From Phycisphaerae bacterium (lineage in GTDB: Bacteria > Planctomycetota > Phycisphaerae > UBA1845 > Fen-1342), in assembly GCA_022072445.1 (NCBI GenBank), contig JAJVHV010000014.1, positions 62,001 through 126,000 of the forward strand: 64,000 nt of DNA. The letters are read 5' to 3'. Positions 23,639-32,602 of this stretch are shown in pieces. Positions within the stretch are counted from its first letter, which is position 1, and each line of letters starts with the position of its first letter. The translations under genes and the position numbers were made by a program. The notes beneath the pieces were generated by a model. That model made no database searches. It saw only the letters and a list, made by a program, of their open reading frames with translations, and was not told the DNA's origin.

Positions 23639-25950
23639 CGCCGCGGCGCCACTGGCGGCACGCCATCGCCGCCGCGGCGGCAGTGTTGTGCCCAAGTGTG
23701 GCGGCGCCCGCCGGACCGGATTGGCAGGAGCTGGGGCCGGCGCCAGTGTTGAACGGTCAGTTCACCGGCCGCGTCGCGGCGATCGCGTGCAGCCTGATCG
23801 ACCCTGACCTGATATTCGTCGGCGGCGCCGACGGCGGCGTGTGGCGCTCGACTGACGGCGGCGCGACGTGGCAGGCACTCACCGACCAGATGCCCAGCAG
23901 CGCGATCGGCGCGCTGGCCATCGACCCGAGCGATGACCGCGTCATCTACGCCGGCACTGGCGAGGCCAACTTCGCCAACCACAGCCGCTACGGCCTGGGC
24001 GTGATGAAATCCACCGACCGGGGCGACTCGTGGACGCTGTTGGCGCGCGAGACGTTCGCCGGCCGTTGCATCTCGCGGATCGCGATCAGCCCTGCTCATC
24101 CGAACACGCTCTACGCGGGCGTGACGCGGGCCGGCGGATTCCCGGCGATGGCCGCCGCCAAGGGCCACCCGCAGGCCGAAGGGCCGCTCGGCGTGTTCCG
24201 CTCGGACGATGGCGGCGTGACGTGGACGCGGCTGCCCGGCCTGCCGGACCTGTGCGCCACCGACGTCGCGATCGACCCGCAGAATCCAGGTGTGATCTAC
24301 GCCGCCGTCGGGCACATATTCGGTTCTCCGGACAACGGCATCTACAGGTCGGGCGATGGCGGCTGGACCTGGACGAAGCTGTCGGGCGGGCTTCCCGCCG
24401 GTACGTACGGCCGCATCAGCGTCTGCGTCGCACCCAGCAACCCGGACCGTCTCTACGCCCTCATCACCGAACCGGCCGACGCCGCGGGCGGTGATGCCCA
24501 GCGGCTGGCCGCGGTCCGCAGCGACGACGCGGGCGCCACCTGGTCGCTGATCGTCACGCCCGCCGGTTTGCAGGCGAGCTATGGCTGGTATCTTTCGGTC
24601 GTCTCGGTCCACCCTCAGAACGCCGACACCGTCTTCATCGGCGGGTTGAATCTCCTCCGGTCGGTGGATGGCGGCACGACGCTGCGCAAGGTCACGCCGC
24701 CGCACGTCGATCTCCACGTTGTAACCTGGGACGCGGCGGGGCGCGTGCTGGCGGGCGACGACGGTGGTGTACACCGCTCGGCCGATCTGGGGCTGAGCTG
24801 GGAGGCGTTGAACGACGGACTGGGGCTGACGCAGATGTACGCCGGGCTGTCGATTCATCCCGCCGATCCGCACGTCGTTTTCGCCGGCCTGCAGGACAAC
24901 GGCACCGTGCGGCGCAGCGATCCCACGCGGCAGTGGGAGCAGGTCTATGGCGGGGACGGCGGATGGACACAGGTGAATCCGGCGGCGCCGCAGACGGTGT
25001 ACGTCGAGTTTCAGGGCACGCGCAACGTCTTCCGTTCGCTCGACGGCGGCGAGACGTTCAAGGCCGCTTCGAGCGGCATCGACGGAACGGACCGAAACTG
25101 CTTTCTGCCGCCCTATCTGATCGATCCGGCCGATCCCAACCGCATGTACTTCGCGACGCACCGGGTCTACCGTAGCGGCAACGGCGGGCAGAGCTGGACG
25201 GCCGCGAGCGGCGACCTGACGAACGGCGCGGGCGCGATCCGGGCACTGGCCATTGCGCCGTCCAACCCGCAAACGCTGTACGCCGCCACCAATGACGGAA
25301 ACGTGCTCGTCTCGTTCGACGAGGGCTCGACGTTTACGCGCGTTTCGAGCGCCAACCCCGGCTGGCCGAGGGTGACGCGTGAGCTGTGCGCTGACCCGCT
25401 CGAGGAATTTACAATCTACGTGGCCGGCGCGGTATTCGGACAACCGCACGTGCGCCGCTCGCGCGACGCCGGACAGACGTGGGAGACGCTCGACGGCGAC
25501 CTGCCCGACGTGCCCGTGAATGTGATCGCGGTGGATCGGCGCGGGGCGGTGCCGACGATCTACGCCGGCTCCGACGCCGGCGTGTACCGCTCGGTCGACG
25601 ATGGCGACTCCTGGCACCTCTATGGACCGGGTCCGGGCGCGGGCGGTTCGGGCCGTCTGCCCAACGCGCCGGTCGTGGACATTCGGCTCGATCTCCGGCT
25701 GGAGCGCATGGTGGTCGCGACGCAGGGCCGCGGTGCGTGGAGCGCGCGGATCGCCATTCCCGGCGACATGAACGGCGACGGCGCGGTCAACGGGTTTGAC
25801 ATCGATCCGCTCGTGCTTGCCATGACCGACCCCGAAGCTTTCGCGGCGAACTACCCGGACGTCGACCCCAGCCTGGCGGGCGATCTCAACGGCGACGGCA
25901 AGCTCGAGTTCTTTGACGTGGATCGATTCGTCGCGCTGCTGGGCGGCTGA
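23635..25950 (+). CDS. Secreted Asp-box beta-propeller protein with dockerin-like tail
   Basis: This 771-residue protein has a signal sequence (HAIAAAAAVLCPSVAAPAG) and about eleven Asp-box/BNR-like repeats such as RSTDGGATWQAL, KSTDRGDSWTLL, RSDDGGVTWTRL and RSRDAGQTWETL, each near the edge of a propeller blade. This is the VPS10/sortilin- and glycoside-hydrolase-like propeller layout; the catalytic residues of sialidases are not evident. The last 65 residues hold two dockerin-like loops, GDMNGDGAVNGFDID and GDLNGDGKLEFFDVD. The ATG at 23635 overlaps the upstream stop. It probably binds carbohydrate or protein at the cell surface; no enzyme activity is assigned. Confidence 0.8.
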   Translation: MTPRRHWRHAIAAAAAVLCPSVAAPAGPDWQELGPAPVLNGQFTGRVAAIACSLIDPDLIFVGGADGGVWRSTDGGATWQALTDQMPSSAIGALAIDPSDDRVIYAGTGEANFANHSRYGLGVMKSTDRGDSWTLLARETFAGRCISRIAISPAHPNTLYAGVTRAGGFPAMAAAKGHPQAEGPLGVFRSDDGGVTWTRLPGLPDLCATDVAIDPQNPGVIYAAVGHIFGSPDNGIYRSGDGGWTWTKLSGGLPAGTYGRISVCVAPSNPDRLYALITEPADAAGGDAQRLAAVRSDDAGATWSLIVTPAGLQASYGWYLSVVSVHPQNADTVFIGGLNLLRSVDGGTTLRKVTPPHVDLHVVTWDAAGRVLAGDDGGVHRSADLGLSWEALNDGLGLTQMYAGLSIHPADPHVVFAGLQDNGTVRRSDPTRQWEQVYGGDGGWTQVNPAAPQTVYVEFQGTRNVFRSLDGGETFKAASSGIDGTDRNCFLPPYLIDPADPNRMYFATHRVYRSGNGGQSWTAASGDLTNGAGAIRALAIAPSNPQTLYAATNDGNVLVSFDEGSTFTRVSSANPGWPRVTRELCADPLEEFTIYVAGAVFGQPHVRRSRDAGQTWETLDGDLPDVPVNVIAVDRRGAVPTIYAGSDAGVYRSVDDGDSWHLYGPGPGAGGSGRLPNAPVVDIRLDLRLERMVVATQGRGAWSARIAIPGDMNGDGAVNGFDIDPLVLAMTDPEAFAANYPDVDPSLAGDLNGDGKLEFFDVDRFVALLGG

Positions 25951-25952
25951 GC

Positions 25953-26888
25953 GTGCCACGGCGACAGGCCAAGGTCCCGACCGCGGCTTCGCCGGGAGAC
26001 TCGTCGCCGGCGAAGGCTCCGCTCTCGCGCGGCCGCAAGTGGTATCGACGGATCAAGTGGAGCGTTCGAATCGTCGGCGTCGGGGTGCTGATCGCGGTGT
26101 ACTTCGTGGGCTGCGACGATCGCTTCTACCTCCCCAGCCGCACGCTGGAGCTGACGCCGGCCGATCTGAACCTGCGCTACGAAGACGCGTATTTCTCGAC
26201 CACCGACGGCGTCCGGCTGCACGGCTGGTTTCTACCGGCCCGCGACACGCCGCGTGGCACCGTGCTGCACTTTCATGGCAACGCCGCGAACATCAGCAAT
26301 CACGTCCTGCAGGTCGAGTGGCTGCCCGATCGCGCCTACAACCTGCTGGTCTTTGACTACCGCGGCTACGGCATCTCGGAGGGCAAGCCGACGCGCGCCG
26401 GCACCGTCCGCGACGGTCACGCCGCCCTGGACTATCTACTGACTCGTCCCGACGTGGATCGGCGGCGGATTTTCGCCTTCGGGCAGTCGCTGGGCGGAGC
26501 CGTGGCGATTGCGGTGGCCGCCGAGCGCCAGGAGATCGCCGCGGTGGCCGTCGAGTCGCCGTTCTGCACGTATCGCGGCATCGCGGCGCGGCATCTGGCC
26601 CGCGCGATGCTGCCGAACGTCGTGGCGCGCTCACTGGCGGCGGCGCTGATCTCGCACGGACACGAGCCGATCGAGCTGATCGGACGCATTGCGCCGCGCC
26701 CGCTCCTGATCGTCGGCGCGGGCGATGACGCCATCTGCTTCGTCGATTTCAGCCGCGAACTGTTCGAGGCCGCCGGAGAGCCGCGCGAACTGTGGATCGC
26801 CGACGGCGTGGGGCACTTCGGCGTGCTGGAAGGCTATCCCCGGCAGATGATGGATCGCCTCGTTGCCTGTTTTGAGCGCACCCGCTGA
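25953..26888 (+). CDS. Membrane-anchored alpha/beta hydrolase
   Basis: This 311-residue protein has a basic N-terminus, one membrane segment (VGVGVLIAVYFVGC) and an alpha/beta-hydrolase domain. It shows the oxyanion motif LHFHGNAANISNH, the nucleophile elbow FGQSLGGAVA, an acid in GAGDDAICF and a His in GVGHFGVLE. It belongs to the Bem46/YfhR-like group of uncharacterised serine hydrolases. The call starts at the GTG 25953, two bases after the previous stop. A strong inverted repeat right after the stop probably ends the transcript that began near 22.8 kb. Confidence 0.8.
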   Translation: MPRRQAKVPTAASPGDSSPAKAPLSRGRKWYRRIKWSVRIVGVGVLIAVYFVGCDDRFYLPSRTLELTPADLNLRYEDAYFSTTDGVRLHGWFLPARDTPRGTVLHFHGNAANISNHVLQVEWLPDRAYNLLVFDYRGYGISEGKPTRAGTVRDGHAALDYLLTRPDVDRRRIFAFGQSLGGAVAIAVAAERQEIAAVAVESPFCTYRGIAARHLARAMLPNVVARSLAAALISHGHEPIELIGRIAPRPLLIVGAGDDAICFVDFSRELFEAAGEPRELWIADGVGHFGVLEGYPRQMMDRLVACFERTR

Positions 26889-26895
26889 CCGTGAG

Positions 26896-26936
26896 AACAC
26901 AGCGGCATGCCACGAAACCTGGCATGCCGCTGTGTT
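26896..26936. terminator. Bidirectional terminator-like hairpin
   Basis: Perfect 17-bp arms (AACACAGCGGCATGCCA at 26896 and its complement ending at 26936) enclose a 7-nt loop. It lies 8 bp after the hydrolase stop and 54 bp before the end of the convergent gene. The flanking T-tract is weak, but the position between convergent genes supports termination in both directions. Confidence 0.7.
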
Positions 26937-26990
26937 CGATCGGCCGAGCCCATCCGGCCTGATTTCCATGCCCCGATCCGGCCGCGGATG

Positions 26991-27707
26991 CTACTTTACA
27001 AGAGCGCGGCGGACGAAATGATACGGACTGGTGGCGGTGCCGGGCGTATACTTGAGCGCCTCGGCATTCGGCAGACTGCCCTCGCGCAGCTTCTGCCGCG
27101 GCGTGGTCTCCACAGCGTCGAGCACGCCGCCCGACTGCTCGCCGGCGAGCGTGCCATACACGCGGACGGCGAAGTTCGGATTGATGAAGATGTCTTCGCG
27201 CGTGACGCGCTGCCAGCCGGATTCGCCATTCAGCCTAATCCAGGAATACCCGTCGCCATTGGGGGCATTGGCGGCCCAGTACGTCTCGAATTCCATGTTG
27301 CCGCGATAGGAAATGCCATAGCGGCCGGCAGCGAGGGTGATGGGCTGCTCGAGAACGAGCAGCGTCCAGCCTTCGCGTGTGCCGGTGTGGCGCTCGAAAC
27401 GCAGCGAGTGCGCCAATACGCCGGGCGAATCCTGACTGGTGCCGACATAGATGTCGACGATCCGGTCGGTCTGCGAATTGGGCGAGAGGGCGTAGACGGA
27501 GATAGCGGTGACGGTCGTGTCGCTCCTGATTTCGATGGGACGGATGTTGCTGACAGCCAGATTGTCGAGCGGATCGAGCACCTGCCAGACGCTCATCAGC
27601 ACGACGCTCCCGTCGGAGGTGGTGAGCGGCTCGCCGGAATCGTAGACAATTCCGGGCTTGCCTGCTGAGGTCAGCGCGCATACCAATGCCGCAACCAGCG
27701 TGGTCAT
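26991..27707 (-). CDS. Secreted protein of unknown function
   Basis: This 238-residue protein begins with a short signal sequence (TTLVAALVCALTSAG) and starts at the ATG 27707, preceded by AAGGAGAG. The mature part looks beta-rich: TVTAISVYALSPNSQTD, VDIYVGTSQDSPGVLAH and ITLAAGRYGISYRG. This suggests a jelly-roll or 'choice-of-anchor'-like sandwich, but I do not recognise the family. There is no dockerin-like tail, sorting signal or membrane anchor. It is divergent from the BACON-domain protein gene. Confidence 0.6.
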   Translation of the reverse strand: MTTLVAALVCALTSAGKPGIVYDSGEPLTTSDGSVVLMSVWQVLDPLDNLAVSNIRPIEIRSDTTVTAISVYALSPNSQTDRIVDIYVGTSQDSPGVLAHSLRFERHTGTREGWTLLVLEQPITLAAGRYGISYRGNMEFETYWAANAPNGDGYSWIRLNGESGWQRVTREDIFINPNFAVRVYGTLAGEQSGGVLDAVETTPRQKLREGSLPNAEALKYTPGTATSPYHFVRRALVK

Positions 27708-27875
27708 GAATCTCTCCTTTTGTCTTTTTTCAACTGCGAAAGAACGCCCCAACTTCGGCATACCCCGGGGCGACCGGACGACGTGCTCTCTTCGGCCGAC
27801 AATTCCGCTGAGCACCTTATAACCGGGTTGGGCCGAGATTAACAAGCGGCTCAGCATCAGAATCGCGAAAAATAT

Positions 27876-27904
27876 TTGACTTTGGACCGAATGTGGTGGA
27901 TACT
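27876..27904 (+). promoter_or_regulatory. Sigma-70-type promoter
   Basis: TTGACT (27876-27881) and GATACT (27899-27904) are spaced by exactly 17 bp in an AT-rich patch, giving a leader of about 85 nt before the GTG at 27995. This is one of the best housekeeping-type promoters in the window. Confidence 0.65.
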
Positions 27905-27994
27905 TCAGTTGCTCTCTTCCGCGATTCCAGTTCTCGCCTTGGCCGACATTACTCGGGTCCGCGCCCTGTATTCTCACGTTTCGGAGGAGACATC

Positions 27995-30460
27995 GTGCAT
28001 TTCAGACGCATCTCAGTCTTTACGTGCGCCCTTACGGTTCTCACATGCGCAACCGCGATCGCGGGTGAGCAGGTCGGCCCGGTAGCCGTTCCGCCCAGGT
28101 TTGACGACCCGCCGCTCGAGCTGATCCCCGGCTTGCCGGCCGGCGCGCACTGCGAGTGGGCCGAGCCGATCGACATTCCGCCGATGGGACTCGGTTTGCC
28201 CGACGGCGCCGAGAATCCCGAAGGCCGCCACATTCCGCGCTTCGTCGAACCGCCGCGCGAGATCGAAGTGCTCGGCGCGCCGGCACCCGTCGAGCAGGAT
28301 TCATCGGCGTTCGGCGAGCCGCTGACGCCGGCGACCATTCACAGCTTCATCGGGCTGAACAAGTCCGACACGTCGGAGTACGACCCGCCGGACTGCGACG
28401 TGGCGGTGGGTCATCATCACGTGGTTGAGGTTGTGAACGATGATTTCCGCGTGTACGACAAGTGCGGGACGCAAGTCCTGACTTTCGACATCAACACATA
28501 CCTCGGCGACAGCCGCTTCATTTTCGATCCGAAGGTGATTTACGACCCGTGGCACAATCGCTTCGTCATGCTGTGGATCGAGCAGGACAGCTCGCCGCAG
28601 GAATCCGAGACGATCTTTATCATCAGCAAAGACAGCACTGGCTTTCAGAACGGCGCCTGGGTCTACAAAGTGGGCGCGATCAAGGATGCCGGAACCGGCA
28701 ACGCGAGCTGGGCGGATTACTGCGACCTCGGCTACAGCCCCAACGGCGTGCATTGCTCGGGCAACTGGTTCCGCTTTGCCGGCGGGTACCGCTACGGCGT
28801 GACGCGCAGCTTCCGCAAGGCGGAAATGTACAGCGGCATGGCCACACCGTTTGTGGACTTCGTCAATCTGACGAACGCCGATGGCACGGTCATTACGCCG
28901 CGCTCGGCCCGCATGCAGTCAACGTCGGGCACGAGCGTGGAGATGTACTTCGTCGGCGATCGCGGCGCCGGCGGGACGGAAGTCTCGTTGTTCAAGCTGA
29001 CCGACCCGTGGGGCGCGCCCTCCATGTCGCGCACGAACCTGACGGTCGGCGCGTACGCATCGCCGCCGGCGGTGGCGCAGCCGAGCGGATCGACGATCTC
29101 GGTGCTCGACACGCGCCTGCTGTTCTGCACGTTGGGACTCAACCAGGTGCTGGGTGGGAACCCGACGCTGTACACGGGCTTGTCGGTGGCGGCCGGCCCA
29201 TCGAACGGCATCCGGCGGATCATCCTCGATCCGGCCACGAACACGATTGAATTCGACGTTTCGCTGGTCGGCACGGGCACGCAGGATTACTTCATGCCGG
29301 CGCCGGCCGTTGATTACTCCGGCCGCTCGCAGTGGGTCTTTGGCCGCGTGAGCGATACCGAGTTCATGTCGGTTCGCTATAACGACGTCACCGAAGGACC
29401 GGCGGGCACGCACACCACCGAAGGCTCCCTCCAGTTGAAGGGCGGCGACGCCAATTACACCGGCTTTGCCCGCTGGGGCGATTACTTCGGCGCGGTGATG
29501 GACTGGGGCGACTACTGGTTCGGCACGCCGGGCGCTTTGGCCGCACGCCTGTGGATGGTCGGCGAATATGCCCGCACCGGCGGCACGTGGGGTACCTGGA
29601 TCGGCTTTGCGACCGACTCGGCCCGCGGCGTGCTGAACGTCAGCCCGGCCGGGGCGCAGGCGATCGTCGGTCCGCAGGGCGGCCCGTTTGTGCCGGCCAG
29701 CGTCGTCTATTCCCTGACCAATTCCGGAAGCGTCGGCCTGACCTGGCGCCTGACCGGTGTGCCAAGCTGGCTGACGGCAAGTGCCACGACGGGCGATCTG
29801 TACACCAATGATTCGGTCACGGTCTCCACGAACGCCACGACGAACGGTCTGGCGCCTGGAGCCTACGCGGCGAACCTGGTCTTCACCGATTGCTACACGG
29901 GCGGAGCGGTGCTGACGCGCGTCATCAACCTGACGGTGCAGACCAAGGCGAATCTGAGCGTCAGCCCGGCGACCAGTTTCACCAGCAGCGGACCGCAGGG
30001 TGGTCCGTTCGTGCCGGCCAGCAAGGTCTACACGCTGACCAACACCGGCCAGCAGGCGATGAACTGGACCGCCAGCGACAACGTCGCCTGGGCCACGACG
30101 TCGCCCGCGAACGGCGCGCTGGGCGGCGGCGCGAGCACCAACGTCACCGTCTCGCTGAATGCGGCGGCGAACGCGCTGGTGCCCGGTGTCTACAACGGCA
30201 CCGCCTCGTTCACCAACGCCACCAACGGCCTGGGTAACACCAGCCGCGCGCTGCAATTGACCGTCACCTCGGCGTGTGTGCCCTGCGACACCAATTGCGA
30301 CGGCAGCGTGAACGGCTTCGACGTCGACTCCTTCACCGGATTGCTCACCGGGTCGGGAACGCCCTGCTCGTCGTGTGCCGGCGATGTGAACGGCGACGGC
30401 AGCGTCAACGGCTTCGACGTTGACGGGTTCGTCGCGGCCCTGACCGGAGGCTCGTGCTGA
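27995..30460 (+). CDS. Secreted BACON-domain protein with dockerin-like tail
   Basis: This 821-residue protein starts at a GTG (27995) with GGAGGAG 5 nt upstream and has a signal sequence (VFTCALTVLTCATAIAG). Residues ~130-540 form a large beta-rich domain that I do not recognise (TIHSFIGLNKSDTSEYDPPD is near its start). Two BACON-like Ig domains follow, each opening with PQGGPFVPAS and containing SLTNSG or TLTNTG; such domains often bind carbohydrate or act as spacers. The C-terminus carries two dockerin-like loops (DTNCDGSVNGFDVD and GDVNGDGSVNGFDVD). It is probably a surface or matrix protein. A strong terminator lies 57 bp after the stop. Confidence 0.8.
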   Translation: MHFRRISVFTCALTVLTCATAIAGEQVGPVAVPPRFDDPPLELIPGLPAGAHCEWAEPIDIPPMGLGLPDGAENPEGRHIPRFVEPPREIEVLGAPAPVEQDSSAFGEPLTPATIHSFIGLNKSDTSEYDPPDCDVAVGHHHVVEVVNDDFRVYDKCGTQVLTFDINTYLGDSRFIFDPKVIYDPWHNRFVMLWIEQDSSPQESETIFIISKDSTGFQNGAWVYKVGAIKDAGTGNASWADYCDLGYSPNGVHCSGNWFRFAGGYRYGVTRSFRKAEMYSGMATPFVDFVNLTNADGTVITPRSARMQSTSGTSVEMYFVGDRGAGGTEVSLFKLTDPWGAPSMSRTNLTVGAYASPPAVAQPSGSTISVLDTRLLFCTLGLNQVLGGNPTLYTGLSVAAGPSNGIRRIILDPATNTIEFDVSLVGTGTQDYFMPAPAVDYSGRSQWVFGRVSDTEFMSVRYNDVTEGPAGTHTTEGSLQLKGGDANYTGFARWGDYFGAVMDWGDYWFGTPGALAARLWMVGEYARTGGTWGTWIGFATDSARGVLNVSPAGAQAIVGPQGGPFVPASVVYSLTNSGSVGLTWRLTGVPSWLTASATTGDLYTNDSVTVSTNATTNGLAPGAYAANLVFTDCYTGGAVLTRVINLTVQTKANLSVSPATSFTSSGPQGGPFVPASKVYTLTNTGQQAMNWTASDNVAWATTSPANGALGGGASTNVTVSLNAAANALVPGVYNGTASFTNATNGLGNTSRALQLTVTSACVPCDTNCDGSVNGFDVDSFTGLLTGSGTPCSSCAGDVNGDGSVNGFDVDGFVAALTGGSC

Positions 30461-30516
30461 TGCCTGAGTCGCGCGGCTGACGGATTTCCGCGCGAATTGC
30501 AGTAGACGTTCATAAG

Positions 30517-30553
30517 GCACGAGCCCGCATCACGCGGGCTCGTGCTCTTTCTC
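30517..30553 (+). terminator. Rho-independent terminator
   Basis: Perfect 12-bp arms, GCACGAGCCCGC (30517-30528) and GCGGGCTCGTGC (30534-30545), enclose a 5-nt loop and are followed by TCTTTCTC. It ends the BACON-domain gene transcript. Confidence 0.85.
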
Positions 30554-30661
30554 AACCCGCCTGCAACGCGCGGCGCGCGTGCGACACACCCCCTGCGCTG
30601 TGCGCTCGCGACGGTACAATCCACGTCGGCGTGCAGGAGATGTCGGCCGGAGGGCTCGTAC

Positions 30662-31993
30662 GTGGAATCGCCAAGTGGGTCGTTGTCGTTGCACGCCGCT
30701 GCGGAGCGGCCGGAACCGCCGAGGCGGGGCGGATTGCGCCAGGCGGCCTTCCGCTTCGCCTGCGTCTACCTCGTCGTCTACAGCCTTCCATTCCCGCTGA
30801 CCGAGATTCCCTACGCCCAGCCCATTCTCACGGCCTATCAGGAGTGGTGGCAGCAGCTCGTGCCATGGGTCGGTAAGCACATCCTGCAGCTTCCGACCGA
30901 CATCACGATTTTCACGAACGGCAGCGGCGACACGACGTTCGACTACGTGAAGGTGCTCTGCTTCGCCGTGCTGGCACTTGTCGTCGCGGCGCTCTGGTCG
31001 TTGATCGATCGCCGCCGGCGCGAGCATCGCGTCCTGCACGAGTGCGTCCGGATTTACGTCCGCTTCGTGCTGGCGTTCACCATGTTCGGCTACGGGCTGG
31101 TGAAGGTCATCAAGCTCCAGTTTCCGTCGCCGGGGCTCGACCGGCTCACGCAGCCCTACGGCGACTCCTCGCCGATGGGTTTGCTGTGGACGTTCATGGG
31201 CTACTCGACGGCGTACTGCTTCTTCGCCGGCGCGATGGAGCTGCTGGGTGGGCTGCTGCTGATTCCACGCAAGACCGTCACGCTGGGCGCACTGGTCGTC
31301 TCGGCCGTGATGTCAAACATCGTGATGATGAACTTCTGCTTCGACGTGCCGGTGAAGCTCTACTCGCTGCATCTGCTGGCGATGGCCGTTTTCCTGACAC
31401 TGCCCGACGCCGGCCGGCTCTGGAGCTTCTTCGTGCTCGACCGGCCCGTGCCCGCTGCGCAGCGGCGGCTGTTTCAGCGCCGCTGGCTGAATGTCAGCAC
31501 AGGCGTGCTCAAGACACTCATCATCGGCTTGGCACTCTGGCAGCTCGTGAGCGGCCTGCTCGGCGGCGGACCGATGGGCATGGGGGCCGAATCGCCGCTC
31601 TACGGCCTCTACCAGGTGGATGGTTTCTCACACGAGACGCCGGCCAGCCAGCCGGCCAGCGGACCGACAACCGCCCGCGAACCCGCCCGCTGGCGTCGCG
31701 TGGCGTTCGAGCGCTATCCGGTCATGATCATCCGCCTCTCCGACGATTCACGGATGCGCTACATGGTCGCCGTCGACGAGGCCGCCGCCACGGTTACGCT
31801 GACCGACATGACCAACCGCGACACGCCGGCCGGCGTCCTGAACTACCAGCGCGACGGCGACGGCAAGCTGCTGCTGGAAGGCACGCTCCGCGGCCGGGCG
31901 CTGCGCGCCGTGCTGTCGCGGCAGGACCCGTCGACATTCCTGCTCATGAACCGCGGGTTTCACTGGATCAATGAGTATCCGTTCAACCGCTGA
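30662..31993 (+). CDS. DoxX-like multi-spanning membrane protein
   Basis: This 443-residue protein has six or more membrane helices: FRFACVYLVVYSLPFPL, VKVLCFAVLALVVAALW, FVLAFTMFGYGLVKVI, AYCFFAGAMELLGGLLLI, TLGALVVSAVMSNIVMM and LLAMAVFLTLPDAG. The motif FxYGxxKxxxxQFPxP..RL..PYGDSSPMGLLW is that of planctomycete and bacteroidete DoxX-like proteins. A soluble ~110-residue C-terminal domain (YPVMIIRLSDDSRMRYM to the end) faces one side. The GTG at 30662 has GGAGGG 7 nt upstream. The function is unknown; DoxX relatives are linked to redox processes. A DCC-type thiol protein gene follows 34 bp later, a partnership that recurs in other genomes. Confidence 0.7.
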   Translation: MESPSGSLSLHAAAERPEPPRRGGLRQAAFRFACVYLVVYSLPFPLTEIPYAQPILTAYQEWWQQLVPWVGKHILQLPTDITIFTNGSGDTTFDYVKVLCFAVLALVVAALWSLIDRRRREHRVLHECVRIYVRFVLAFTMFGYGLVKVIKLQFPSPGLDRLTQPYGDSSPMGLLWTFMGYSTAYCFFAGAMELLGGLLLIPRKTVTLGALVVSAVMSNIVMMNFCFDVPVKLYSLHLLAMAVFLTLPDAGRLWSFFVLDRPVPAAQRRLFQRRWLNVSTGVLKTLIIGLALWQLVSGLLGGGPMGMGAESPLYGLYQVDGFSHETPASQPASGPTTAREPARWRRVAFERYPVMIIRLSDDSRMRYMVAVDEAAATVTLTDMTNRDTPAGVLNYQRDGDGKLLLEGTLRGRALRAVLSRQDPSTFLLMNRGFHWINEYPFNR

Positions 31994-32027
31994 AAACCGG
32001 TCGCGGTCCGGAGCTAACATCCATGAT

Positions 32028-32429
32028 ATGAGCGACCGCGGACCGATCCTGTTCTACGACGGCGATTGCGGGCTCTGTGCCCGTTCCGTCCGCTGGTGCC
32101 TGCGGCACGACCGCGCCGGGCGGCTGCGCTATGCTCCGCTCCAGGGCGCCACCTACGCTCAGTTGGCGACCGCGGACAAACCCGCCCAGCTCGAGTCGAT
32201 GGTCGTCGTCGACGCCGCCGGCATGCACCTGCGCGGCGACGCCGTCCTCGCGCTGCTGGCGCACGTCGGCGGCGTGTGGGGCGTTCTCGCGGCGGTCGGG
32301 CGCGTCATTCCCAGATTCGTTCGCGACGCTGCCTATCGTTTCATCGCCGCGCGCCGCCTGCGCTGGTTCGGCCACGCCAGAGACTGCCCGCTGCCGCGCG
32401 CCGAATGGCGGGCGCGCTTCATGCCCTGA
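32028..32429 (+). CDS. DCC-family (DUF393) thiol-disulfide oxidoreductase-like protein
   Basis: This 133-residue protein has the family-defining Asp-Cys-x2-Cys motif (FYDGDCGLCARSV, C14 and C17) and a helical C-terminus with RFIAARRLRWFG. DCC proteins are thioredoxin-like and probably handle dithiols, but no substrate is established. The ATG at 32028 gives the usual start MSDRGPILFYDG. It lies just behind the DoxX-like membrane protein on the same strand, and the two probably work together in a membrane redox reaction (inference). Confidence 0.8.
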   Translation: MSDRGPILFYDGDCGLCARSVRWCLRHDRAGRLRYAPLQGATYAQLATADKPAQLESMVVVDAAGMHLRGDAVLALLAHVGGVWGVLAAVGRVIPRFVRDAAYRFIAARRLRWFGHARDCPLPRAEWRARFMP

Positions 32430-32602
32430 CGGGAGTCGGACGGTCGAAGCCACGCGTGTGGTGAGAGCACCTGCCCCGGCCGCACTCCCGCCACCCCGAA
32501 CTGCACTCTGCTTGCGCAGCGGCGCTCAGGCCCGGAGCGTCGTCCATCCAGTGCAAGTTGTTCGGAGCGCTGCCGCTGCTCGTCGAAGTCGGTTAGCGAC
32601 GT

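Noticed and set aside
23401-25959. 852-codon minus-strand open frame
   Set aside because: Antisense to the Asp-box propeller gene; no family signature and biased composition.
28919-30520. 533-codon minus-strand open frame
   Set aside because: Antisense to the BACON-domain gene, Arg/Gly/Val-rich, with no domain signature.
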